A DNA stretch of 10,046 bases from Antrodiella citrinella (Eukaryota; Basidiomycota; Agaricomycetes; Polyporales; Steccherinaceae): NCBI GenBank assembly GCA_004802725.1, contig SGPM01000614.1, positions 1 through 10,046 of the forward strand. Reading direction: 5' to 3'. The notes beneath the pieces are model-generated. The model saw only the letters and a list, made by a program, of their open reading frames with translations. It ran no database searches and was not told where the DNA came from. Below, in pieces: positions 1 through 8,321 of the stretch (position 1 is its first letter; every line of letters begins with the position of its first letter). The translations under genes were made by a program, and so were the position numbers.

Positions 1-43
1 CTCCGACATTGGTTTTGCGTTTCTTCCCGCGTCTGGTTTCCAT
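1..43 (-). CDS. 5' end of a second BTB-type gene, cut by window edge
   Basis: Only the first 14 codons are inside the window; the gene continues to the left. The ATG is at 43-41 and the triplet just upstream (46-44) is an in-frame TGA, which fixes this as the first possible start unless there is an upstream intron. The peptide begins METRRGKKRK and aligns with the MASHRGKKRK start of the gene at 655-1818. The shared arginine, GKKRK block and G at +4 suggest a paralogue in tandem, same orientation. The KKRK block could be a nuclear localisation signal. The BTB fold itself lies outside the window, so family membership is inferred from about ten residues plus position. Confidence 0.42.
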   Translation of the reverse strand, partial: METRRGKKRKTNVG

Positions 44-654
44 TCAAGCTTGGATGGAAGGCACGATGATTCGAGCACAATGATTGTAAGCAGTTGAACA
101 TTGAACGTTGAAAACTTAAACAGCCCCGCGCGTGGTGTCACTGTCACGAACACGTAGTAGTCACAGACGCGCGTAGGCACACATCCGAAGACGGACTCGG
201 ATGACACCGAGATCCGAGTACATAAGTAAAGTAGCAAGATTTGAGACGGCGGATAGCCTCTCGCCCTCTCGCGTATGTGTTCCAGACTCCGAGCTGAGGA
301 ACTTGAAGCGAACACGCGCTAATAGTAACGCGTTTGTCACGGAACGCGTATTACGATATAGGGATTACGTTGATAGATCACTGTACGTGACACAAGAATA
401 ACAATAACATTTGGTCGACAGCGATGACGGAAATACAAAAAGCGAACGAGGAAAACATAGATCATGATCACGGTGGACCGACACAGAAGTCGGATAGGTT
501 TTGCGGTAGTACGGTCAGATTATTCTAGATATCTTGCGAGGTAGATCAGTGACTGCTGACCGCTCGACAAAGGATAAGCTGGGCTTACCTTACAAAAGGC
601 ATCTATATAATCAATATGTGCCCCTTCGCCCGTCGCCCGTCTAAAGTTGAGTAG
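44..654. other. Spacer between the two tandem BTB-type genes
   Basis: No convincing gene is seen. The left part should hold the promoter and 5' leader of the cut-off gene at 43, which is transcribed leftwards. The right part should hold the 3' end of the gene at 655-1818. An AT-rich TATATAA block at 604-610 lies about 45 nt beyond that gene's stop codon and reads TTATATA on the gene's own strand. This is a reasonable position for a fungal 3'-end efficiency or positioning element, but that is inference. A 66-codon plus-strand frame at 201-401 has nothing to recommend it. Confidence 0.4.
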
Positions 655-1818
655 TCAATCTGACGACAGGTCGAAGTAACAGTGGAGGTTGTCCCAGGTT
701 TGCTGACGACGCGATTCGTATTCGTCTTTGCACACCGAATACAAACTCGACAGAACCGACCAGTGCCCTCGCCTTCGTTCTCGAGACGTTGACTCTCCAT
801 GAGGGCGTCATGAAGGACGTGAAGTTCGTCCCAAAGCACTCCCAAGCCATGTCGCATCGCCTTCGTGCATTCGTCGGGGCTCTTGCAGCTACGTTGGCTA
901 AAGCCAGTGAGCAACCATCGGTGGCTGCGTAGGAGGTCTTTGTTGTCCGTCCAGACATCTCTCTAAGTCCTCATCCGAAAGCTTCCAGGGAGTCCCGTCG
1001 TTGTCTGCGTAGCCTTGGACCAAGTAGATATTCGGCAGCTGAGCGCATACGTAGAAAGTCGCCGGCAAGAGGTCATCTAGATCGTAGAGCCGAGCTAAGT
1101 TTATCACAGCAATGGCGTCCTTTTCATCGAGCGTGGTCGCAGCGTTGATGTAGTAAGACGTGTCGCAATCTTTGCAGATACACCAGCGAGTGTCCCATAT
1201 TGCATAGTCCTTGATAGATGTAGTACGCGGATCCGGAAAGCATTGTTGAAGACGTCGGACAGCTTCCCGGCGGATGCGTTCGAGCCGATATTTGATGCCG
1301 AGCATTAGCATTGTCGATATCTCGCTGAATGTCAGGCGACGCTTGTCCGAAAAGTACCTAAGAAAGTCAAATGATGAACTTGAAGAGGCATCTTGATAGA
1401 GTGGGGTCCTCACTTTGTTGCAGCGCCGTCACGGCTGAACAACACAGTTAGAACGTGTTCGAGGTCCTTATGAGAGTCCGTTAAGCAAATTGTGAGACAG
1501 CCGTCCATTTTGTCCACTTCAGCGGGCGGCGGAAGTGTGAACATGACACGAAAGACGTCCGAACTATCGGACATAATGCCTTTGTACACCTGTTGAAGAT
1601 ACGCCGAAGCCGAAGAAGTCACGATGAGAACCATACTTGACAGCTACAATAAGGACACATACTTTCAAGCTCGTATCCCCAGCTACAAGAACCACGTTTC
1701 CATCCTTGAACCAGACGGAACTGCGTCGGTGAACGGTTGGGCCATCCGGCACTCCTGCGCCTTGGTCGTCCTCCTCTTTTCCCTGAAATTTACGCTTCTT
1801 GCCTCGATGACTAGCCAT
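655..1818 (-). CDS. BTB/POZ domain protein, three exons, two apparent frameshifts in last exon
   Basis: This is a BTB/POZ protein of the large Agaricomycete family; the fold usually mediates dimerisation or adaptor contacts. Exons are 1663-1818, 1414-1589 and 655-1357. The start at 1818 gives MASHRGKKRK, matching the neighbour at 43. Residues 35-69 form the BTB entry (VWFKDGNVVLVAGDT, then VYKGIMSDSSDVFRVMF). The usual His of the family's V-H-K-G is Tyr here. A helical stretch with KYRLERIRREAVRRL lies near 133-147. Read literally, translation stops at a TAG at 898 (263 residues). Homology-like sequence instead continues in the next frame from about 945 (SPDECTKAMR, then a Cys cluster FCRVCIRC), then returns to the first frame near 723 for a tail RRQQTWDNLHCYFDL ending at TGA 657-655. 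That makes 344 residues, near the family's usual size. It is a pseudogene or carries sequence errors; family assignment is strong, intactness is not. Confidence 0.88.
1358..1413 (-). other. Intron 2 of BTB gene, 56 nt, phase 2
   Basis: On the minus strand the donor is ACAAA|GTGAGG and the acceptor TTTCTTAG|GTAC, with a TTTGAC branch-like site just upstream of the acceptor. Splicing joins the AATK end of exon 2 to YFSDKRRLTFSEIS, the expected junction before the second half of the BTB fold. Without splicing, translation stops at the TGA immediately after the lysine codon (1412-1410). Confidence 0.85.
1590..1662 (-). other. Intron 1 of BTB gene, 73 nt, phase 0
   Basis: On the minus strand the donor is AAA|GTATGT and the acceptor CAACAG|GTG. 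Splicing joins AGDTSLK to VYKGIMSD and restores the continuous BTB signature. Reading through the donor instead leaves the conserved frame within a few codons and ends at a stop at 1564. An intron is common at this place in the family, just before the K-G-I motif. Confidence 0.85.
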
Positions 1819-2511
1819 TGATGTGAAGTATATGAACAGCAAGAATATGGTGAAATGGTTCCGAGTTTCAAAGACCAATCAAGTGGGAAGATAAGTAGGG
1901 TTCGTAGCAAGCCACGATGCTGTTCGCGATTTCAACCACGAGCGTCACACCCACAGCTGTCACTGAGCATATGTCACGCGTCTCTCAATTCCGCGAGAGA
2001 GATTTTCTTACTGTTCAATGTAGGACACTTCAGATAGTTCAGATGTGCTATTGACAGATGAAATATGCAAAGAACTCTCAGGTCCACTGGCAGTGAGTCA
2101 CTTCCAAAATGCGAGGGCTGCTGCGGTAGGGTGTCGTCGAGACTCGACGTGTCATTGGTAGGACGTGCCATCCACATGCTTGCTGCAACCTGACTCACGC
2201 TCCTCTTACAGCCCTCAGGCCTTAACGAACCGTAGTCGGGACAAGATACACCATATCTCACACCTGTCGCAGGTTTATCGTGATGCCACTCAGGTTCAAA
2301 AGACAGCACACAACTGTTCCACCGACTAAGAGGGTCGGTTTTCGATCGGCGTTTCCACGGCAGAAGACGTAACTGTCGTCGTCGTCGGTGGTCATCGTTC
2401 TTTTTTTCCAGGAATACTATGAACGTGGTGTTTCCGCCATCGTGTGGTCATGCTCTTCTGCGATCTCGTTGCCTTAGGATGCATAGAAAACGGTGAATAT
2501 CTGTTGGATGA
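1819..2511. other. Upstream region of BTB gene; no recognised gene
   Basis: The promoter of the BTB gene should lie at the left end of this stretch. A CCAAT pentamer at 1875-1879 (ATTGG on the gene's strand) is 57 nt upstream of the chosen ATG and could be a CCAAT-box, though a match this short is weak. The BTB frame is open up to a further ATG at 1878. On the minus strand there is an ATG-initiated 45-codon frame at 2395-2258 (start MTTDDDDSYVF) and a GTG-started 111-codon frame at 2309-1974. Neither resembles a known family. A (GTC)4 run sits at 2375-2386 and a T tract at 2401-2407. Confidence 0.3.
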
Positions 2512-3030
2512 CCCAGAAGTTCTACTCCGCTCCATGGAGTCGGTGAACAGCTGAACATAGCAGATGAGTACCATTTTCCGAGGCATAAGCGTTTGCGCTG
2601 TATAAGACTGTGTTTACTGGATAGCAGACAATCGCATCCCATCCTGTGGCATCCGGAGCATCACCCATGTCGCAAACTCCCCATCCGTCGTTGCTCGCTG
2701 ATAACCTCAGACAGACACAGAATTTATCCCTACATAGTTTTATCGACTGTCATAAAACGTCGTTATAGTTTGCCACGGAGACTAATTTCTCCCACAAGCG
2801 CGAGGCTGGTCCACTCTTCTCCTGCTTTAGGACTCCTACTCCCACTCACTGCTCGGACGTTCTCATTACTGGGGCCTACTTTTCAGGCTGAATTATCTCA
2901 CCGCGCCTTGGGGTGTTGCAAAGCAGACCACCGGTTACGTTGTGTCTCGATTACCTGGCTGGATTCCGCATCGGTCCACATCGTCCTTTTCGTAACCGAG
3001 ATGCTGATGGATGATGGATTGTCATCGTAA
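2512..3030 (+). other. 172-codon open frame without an early ATG, unassigned
   Basis: This is the longest plus-strand open stretch in the left half. It runs from just after a TGA at 2509 to the TAA at 3028-3030. It has no ATG until very near its end (MLMDDGLSS), so it could only be an internal exon. The product would be rich in Arg, His, Ser and Leu, with a hydrophobic stretch around LGLLLPLTARTFSLLG. I do not recognise it. A frame of this length is not rare by chance in 10 kb with few stop codons, so it is listed as an open frame rather than a gene. Confidence 0.1.
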
Positions 3031-4640
3031 GCTCCCCTTTTACCTTCAGTGTCTTGTCGCTGACCGCCCATCGTACTGCAACCGGTCCCTCTGATGGATC
3101 TATTCGCATCTTTTATAGGCAAGACCACCATTAGTTGGCACTTCTCGATGCTACCAAACGGATTATACTCGGCCCCGGAGAGGATGCTTCAGACAATGCG
3201 CCCGTAGCCCTTGAAGAAACGACCAATCGGTATCATTTGTTCATAGTACGATGGCCAGACGGTGTGCTCGAATACCCCCGAGGCCCTCGAATGGAATGAA
3301 GCGTCTTTGTTTTTATAGGTATGATATCACATTCGTTGATGGCGCAGAACTCTCATGTATTTGTGGCAGCATTTGTTCTTTGGGGACTGCAACATCTTCT
3401 GACCTCTCTGCTGTCAATTCCGCGCTAATAACGACCCGCCTGGATAGCGGGTATGTTTGGACCAAATGGCTTTGTCCTACCTGAAATGCGTAATTCCTCT
3501 TCTATGCTTGCTTCCTACATGATCTAGGTCGCATGGTGCCAGCTCAGTCTGGACACACATCGTGGACATCACGATCATCCCGGGGACATTCATGGATCGC
3601 GATAATCACCCCAGTTCCTCGCAAAATGAAATGCGGGGGAGGCTCTGCTAGCATTGTCAGCTGGTCTTCGGACGTCTGCTGTCGACGCCCGGGATCACAT
3701 TCGGTGTCGATCACGATGGTTGGACGTACCGGATCCGAGTACAAGCAACATCAAGCGAGATTTATCCTCGTCGCCTGTGATAGGTCCGTAGCGTAGGAAG
3801 TTTAATCTTGCATTCAAGCTTCGTTCTCAAAGCATCGCGTGCTGTTGGGTACTCTCCAGGACGATTTCCGATATCACCGCGAATATTTGTCTTCTGGGTT
3901 CACTCATCTGGAACGATCTTTCCACGCGATTACTAGGACCGTCGGTCAGTTACCGCATACGGCGTCTCCGTCTCAATAATCTACGACATTTGCCCGTGCG
4001 GTATGTTTGTTCAACACTGTGGTACGTTTGATTTCCTGACTCCGACGTCAATCTCTCTGAGAAACACGATAAATTCCAGATGGTAATGGAAACCAAACGC
4101 GCCAAGACTCGTACGAACAAATTAGGTCGTCATAGTTCAGCTATTCATGGGTCATGTCACCTACGATGCGATGCGGGTTCTGGCATCCTCAGTGACAGCT
4201 TCTCCTCGAGCATTATCCGTGCCGTGATATCTCTCCCCGTTGGCGTGCGTCGTTGAAGACTTGCATTCATCGATAAATCAGCAATCGTGTCTGGTGTTTT
4301 CGACGAGCGTGGTACTTGCGCCTGATGCTTACTCAAGGTCCAATTTGTGGCCCTGCTTCTAGCGTTCAAGACCATGCTGAACGTCTTTCTCTGACAGTGC
4401 TTCTGGAGAATGCACGTATGGCAAGGGGCACGGCGGCAGAAAATACGGGTATCGGCCCCTCTTGTGTTCCAAATACCAGAGAGTTCAACACCCGGGTTGT
4501 CTCGCCGCCGTCTTTGACACTTGTGCAACACAAGCTTGTGTATTGGCCAGAGATTGTCAGACCCCACATCGTTTCTATTGAGCAGCCCTTTCAGTCTGAT
4601 GTCTCTGTGATTTGCTAACGACAACCACAGTAGGCAAGTC
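3031..4640. other. Long stretch without a recognised gene
   Basis: Several medium-length frames occur on both strands, but no family motif is visible. At 3792-4031 on the plus strand there is a 79-codon frame with a Leu/Arg-rich end (LRLNNLRHLPVR). At 4001-4061 a GTATGT donor, a CTGAC branch-like site ending at 4040 and an AG after a pyrimidine run look like a 61-nt intron, but splicing it reaches a stop after eight codons. At 4157-4642 (minus) and 4316-4618 (plus) two opposing frames overlap, neither with a clear start. A TTTGCTAAC...CCACAG string at 4611-4630 has the form of a fungal branch point plus acceptor, with no partner exon I can support. Confidence 0.3.
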
Positions 4641-5551
4641 ACTCAAGATCACATCCCCCGCTCATGATGGTCCAAATCCTGCGATACCTCTCCGGACCTC
4701 TCGGGACGAGCTATCCCACATGGGTAGCAGTCGTTCTTCCTCTTCTCGAGGCTATTGTTGATCATCAGTGTTGCCCTACTTCTATGCGCAAGTTATGCAT
4801 CGCGTGGCGTTGACGTGCAGCATATGCTGTGAAGGAGGACTTTCTCATTTGGCTTAATGTCAATGACTTCGGTACCTGGACCGTATCCCTCAAAGCAGTC
4901 TCGACTCTCCTCAGGTATGTGCTCATACACTTTCCTATGAGCTGAGTTCCCAGGCACCGCTTTGAACACCAGGTTCGATCATGCATTCGTTCACCTGGAC
5001 GTGCAGATCGCCCACTGCGAGAGCTTCGAAGTGAGCAGCTCTTCCCAATCTTCCATTAGTTCGTACGCTGTATAGCATCCATTTTTGACTTTCGCGCATT
5101 CATTGCGAGAACGCTGACTCGCTACCACTGCCAGCGATACTATGTATACATACCCCAGATCGTCTCATTCCCATTCTGATATACTCCTTCTCGGATCAGG
5201 ATAGCCGGACGCACCGACCGACCTACCCCGAGCCCACAACACCGCAATCTAGACTACAGGAGGTGCATTCAACAAGGATGTTCCGAAGTGAATGCTCGCG
5301 CCCTCACAGTATTGGGAGATGCAAATACCACTCGCGTAGACGTTGTTCTTTGCTGTTCCTGATGACACCTCCACCCCCCCCCCCCGCCGCGGCGTTCTGC
5401 CAAGAAAGTCAACATCAGAAACCAGGTTCGGGCTCGGTGTCGAGTCGTTCCGCTCAATAGCAAGTTATCTCAACAACTACAACGACAAACACGTCTTTTC
5501 CGTCCCCATTGACTCATGGACGAGACCAAATCACTGTGATGACGTACGTAT
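4641..5551. other. No recognised gene; contains a poly-C tract
   Basis: Nothing here belongs to a family I know. The plus-strand frame upstream of 5567 (ending about RFGLGVESFRSIASYLNN, then NHCDDVRIWQVK) reads like plausible coding sequence and ends beside a GTACGT donor-like site at 5544. It might be an upstream exon of the candidate at 5552-6073. The frame is interrupted by the C tract at 5374-5385, which could hide an indel. The minus frame at 4765-4986 is unremarkable. Confidence 0.25.
5374..5385 (+). repeat. Poly-C tract, 12 bases
   Basis: An uninterrupted run of 12 C, preceded by CCTCCA and followed by GCCGCGG. Tracts like this are prone to replication slippage and to length errors in sequencing, so reading frames across it should not be trusted. 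Confidence 0.95.
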
Positions 5552-6073
5552 ATGGCAAGTAAAGTAGCTTACATATATGGTAAGTGCGTTGTATTACATC
5601 CGATGGATTGGATACTACCATTAGCCATTGTTCATTCAGCAGATTCCGAGCATCGCGCTAGCCTTGAAACATACAGGCGGTTCCCGCTTCAGCCGTGCGA
5701 GCTCATCGTTCTCTATTGTCCAACCTATCTGGGTACGAATGTTACTACATCTAGAACGCGACTGTGTGCAGTGTGCATGTGCCAAGTCCACAGGTGAGTG
5801 CGCAGAATCAGAAGAATGAATGATTCCTGCATTCTGCATTGAGGATCCCATTGAATCCCAATACACGGATCTTCCAGTTCATCCAGTCATCCCACATCAG
5901 CAGCGGTGAGCAAGCACATTCGAACAGGAGAATGGGGAACACCTAGCTCCGAGGGCGAGGAACGTTGTACAGAATGGCGCGACGCACGTGGTCGCGTTAC
6001 CGAGGAGGGGGATCCTGCCTCGTCGGAGACACCGGTCGGTTCTGGGATCTTCCAGAGTTTCATTCGCGTCTGA
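5552..6073 (+). CDS. Tentative three-exon gene, unknown function
   Basis: I do not recognise this protein. The model is exons 5552-5579, 5640-5793 and 5878-6073, giving 125 residues from ATG 5552 (MASKVAYIYA) to TGA 6071. Intron 1 (60 nt) has a perfect GTAAGT donor and a TTCATTCAG acceptor. Intron 2 (84 nt) has a GTGAGT donor and a CTTCCAG acceptor. The phases keep one frame open throughout. Visible features are a Cys cluster LCAVCMC before intron 2, a Ser-rich patch and a polar, acidic C-terminal part (GEERCTEWRDARGRVTEEGD). An alternative drops exon 1, uses the GTACGT donor at 5544 from an upstream frame and reads exon 2 as RDCVQCACAK. The last exon overlaps a minus-strand candidate in antisense. 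The start context is ordinary and the splice choices are mine. Confidence 0.22.
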
Positions 6074-6526
6074 CTTCTAGCGTCCTTCGCCAGGCACCTC
6101 TCGCCCGAAGAAGAAGAGGGGTGGTACGGTAAGGGAAGGGAAGGAGGGCTGCTCCGAGTCCTTGCGCAACTTGAATGTGGGACTCGCCCTGCAGTGGCCT
6201 GACAGAAAACGTTGACCTTCGAATAGGAAGTACTTACCATTCCGGACAGCATACGAACGAGAGGGACGAAATCTCACCCAGGTCCTGTCGTCCACATCCC
6301 TGATCCTCAGTAGCTCAATGCAGATCCAAAAGAGGGGACGCGAGTCAAGGGAGGGAAAGGGGATACATGACAATAAACGTGAACCCTGCACGGACGTTTT
6401 ATGGAACAAATTAGTACGGGGATCCCCGCGACGAGGGAGAACAGACGAGTACCCGTGTTGATCAGCGACGATTACAACCCGAATAACGAAGGCAAATTCA
6501 CACTTTACGTCGAAAGTGGAGCAGTG
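5887..6526 (-). other. Tentative two-exon open frame, antisense to the candidate at 5552-6073
   Basis: A frame opens just after a TGA at 6529-6527 and runs 149 codons to 6077. Inside it, a perfect GTAAGT donor at 6237 and a CACTGCAG acceptor ending at 6189 bound a 49-nt segment. Removing it joins the upstream frame (about 96 codons, with LLRIRDVDDRTWVRF) to a second frame ending at TGA 5887 (with MKLWKIPEPTGVSDEAG). No ATG begins the upstream part, so a further 5' exon would be needed, or the start is the ATG at 6252. No domain is recognised; the second part is Ser/Pro/Arg-rich. It competes with the plus-strand model over 5887-6073, and at most one is likely to be real. Confidence 0.15.
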
Positions 6527-7380
6527 TCACCTTGACACCAGGTGACGAGGGATTAGCACGAGAGCCCGGAGGGACCCACAACGATTGAACGCCCAACGCC
6601 ACAACGCCCGTGCTCCGTCGTCGTGATAGAAGGGAAAGTCAAAGAACGAAAAGACTTTTCTGGAGGGACGCCCCGCCTCCTCCCGCAAATACTGGATAGC
6701 TCGTGGGCTTTATACAACCTACCGAGAAATAGACAATCTGATCGGGCATGTTGGTGGGCTCCTATAGTATACCGTCTGGTCCAGATGCGCGGAGCGCTGT
6801 TTTGGCGGTTCGTCGGCCAAAAGAAGAACTCAAAACGAAGACAAAGTCTTGGCCAATTCTTCTTCTTCTTCCTTCTTCAGCGTGCTTGCGTTTGTGCACG
6901 ACAAGTTGTGCATGGACTGCAACACGACTCCGAAAGAGGCATTAGGGTGTCGTGTGCTGACCAAGGAACACGACATCCACGCAAGGGGAGGCACGAATCG
7001 AAGCACGGTGCTGCGGACGCCGGTCAACATGTCATCCGCATTCCCTAGCCAAAGCGCCAAGAACACCCTACCCTTCAATCACGTACTTGCCCCTGCGGAA
7101 ATGACGAAGGGGCGACTGTGATCGGATGAGATGGGCGTGCTGCATTATCTATTGAAGACGTTCAGCGGTTCATAGATCATATGTAGATGAGCGCACCAAG
7201 GCTGCGTCGAGTAACACTCGAGCCTTTCTGTGCACGACGCCGTCGCGCACGTCCGTCTCGGAATCCGAAAGGGCGTGTCGGCACAGATACGATACGTGGG
7301 TGGGAACAGACTCCGGAGATGGGGCTGAACAACAATAAAGCAATGCACACACCGTTTTGGTATACACGTCCACTTGGATG
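6527..7380. other. No recognised gene; short CTT microsatellite
   Basis: Overlapping frames of 65-141 codons occur on both strands, most opened by TTG or GTG rather than ATG, and none shows a known motif. At 6857-6878 there is a short TTC/CTT repeat. The minus frame at 7170-7373 (for example VPTHVSYLCRHALSD) reads somewhat like coding sequence but has no start or splice partner that I can defend. Confidence 0.3.
6857..6878 (+). repeat. Imperfect TTC trinucleotide repeat
   Basis: Five TTC units, then a single-base slip and two further units. This is a simple-sequence repeat that inflates the serine/leucine runs of the frames crossing it, which is one reason not to accept them as genes. Confidence 0.85.
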
Positions 7381-8178
7381 TCAAATGAGGTGGGAGGACC
7401 TCCTCCCCAAGCTTTGGCGTATACCCAATCGTGGGCAAGGAATTTGAAGGGCAGCGCTCTTCATTTGAAGTATTATGCGATCCTGATTGAAAGCATGAGC
7501 TCGGCCGGTGATAGAGCTCCAAACCGTCATCCCTGTGGAGGGTCGCTGTCAGGTATGAAGTGTCGCTTGATATGTAAAGGGGCAAGACTTACTCGTACGG
7601 ATACTAGTATCGACCCGGACTGGAAGAGATTTCGTGAACCCTGCGCTCCGAGTCGCTGCAACGCTGCCCGCCTCCGGGTGTCACCGCCTGTATCGTCCTT
7701 TCGGTAAGTTCAGATTATGTAGAACATAGGTTTGTACGCACTTGTAACGAGCTGAATGGTTACGCCAAAGTACGCCGAAGCAGAAGTCGGCTTGCACAAG
7801 TTGTTGAAAGCAAGCACGGTCTGAATCCGCTGACGTGAAGCCATAAACGTCATCAGGCGCTGGGACTCCTGCCTGTGGGTTCGCACGACACTCTGGCACT
7901 GGGAGGGCTTGAGTACGACGACGCTCATGCATCGGCATCTCATCTCTTGGAATGACGCGATACGATAAAACCCTACATCCCTTTCCAAAACCGTCAGTTA
8001 ATGCATGCAGACACGCGGAACACCTACCTTCCTTCGAATCTCTCGAACCACCCGACTCGGCATGACCGCTCTCGCAAAGGTGCGAGTCCACTGGCGAGAT
8101 AGATGTGCTGGAACGCGTTCTGTGTGGAAGGACCGTTAGTATTAAGGTATCGGTGTCAGAACACGCTTCGCACCGCAT
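7381..8178 (-). CDS. Tentative four-exon gene, unknown function
   Basis: I do not recognise the product. One consistent model starts at ATG 8178 (MRCEACSDTDTLILTV), with exons 8028-8178, 7742-7972, 7593-7687 and 7381-7545, giving 213 residues. The introns are 55 nt (GTAGGT donor, TAACTGAC branch, TGTAG acceptor), 54 nt (GTGCGT donor, ACAG acceptor) and 47 nt (GTAAGT donor, CCTGACAG acceptor). The exon 2 frame includes CMSVVVLKPSQ and FGVTIQLVTS; the last exon begins RPSTGMTVWSS. Alternatives exist. A TACTAAC site (8141-8135) followed by ACACAG at 8120 strongly resembles an acceptor and would make 8119-8028 an internal exon. An unspliced 165-codon frame also runs from the same ATG to 7681. Many frames are open here, so the chained model may be an artefact. 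Confidence 0.2.
8120..8141 (-). other. Canonical branch point plus 3' splice site
   Basis: On the minus strand TACTAAC (8141-8135) is followed by a pyrimidine-rich stretch and ACACAG ending at 8120. The layout is textbook for a fungal intron end. A possible donor, GTATAG, lies at 8202, giving an 83-nt intron. A heptamer like this is expected about once by chance in 20 kb of strand sequence, so it supports but does not prove a minus-strand gene. Confidence 0.35.
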
Positions 8179-8306
8179 GGATCCAAAGCTTTATCACTAT
8201 ACGTTCGCTAGCCGAGAGCCCAATCTGAACCGTATCGCAACTCACGAATCACGGATTCCAAAAGCGGATTCGTGAAGCAGAAGTTTCAAGGACGGAGGTC
8301 GGGGAA

Positions 8307-8321
8307 GGGGGGGGGGGGGGG
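8307..8321 (+). repeat. Poly-G tract, 15 bases
   Basis: Fifteen consecutive G, preceded by GGGGAA, so two G-runs lie side by side. It may form quadruplex structures and is a likely place for length polymorphism or assembly error. Confidence 0.95.

Noticed and set aside
898..918. Very short intron joining exon 3 of the BTB gene to the next frame
   Set aside because: No GT donor and AG acceptor lie at a workable distance (about 45 nt or more) without losing conserved residues, so a frameshift explains the switch better.
641..958. 105-codon minus frame in the third reading frame over the BTB 3' half
   Set aside because: It begins with ATG, but its sequence shows none of the family features seen in the other two frames of the same stretch. 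It is a shadow of the BTB coding sequence.
2448..2556. Plus-strand peptide reading ENGEYLLDDPEVLLRSMES as a possible exon
   Set aside because: It looks protein-like but is only about 43 codons between two stops, with no recognisable partner exon.
2300..4650. A fungal-type protein kinase (FunK1) or decayed transposon
   Set aside because: I looked for kinase motifs such as H-R-D and D-F-D-L-A and for transposase motifs in the open frames and found none.
7378..7783. Plus-strand model with a GTAAGT donor at 7704 and an AG at 7783
   Set aside because: It joins an ATG-started frame to 18 more codons, but the acceptor lacks a pyrimidine run, the start context is weak and the minus strand has more splice signals here.
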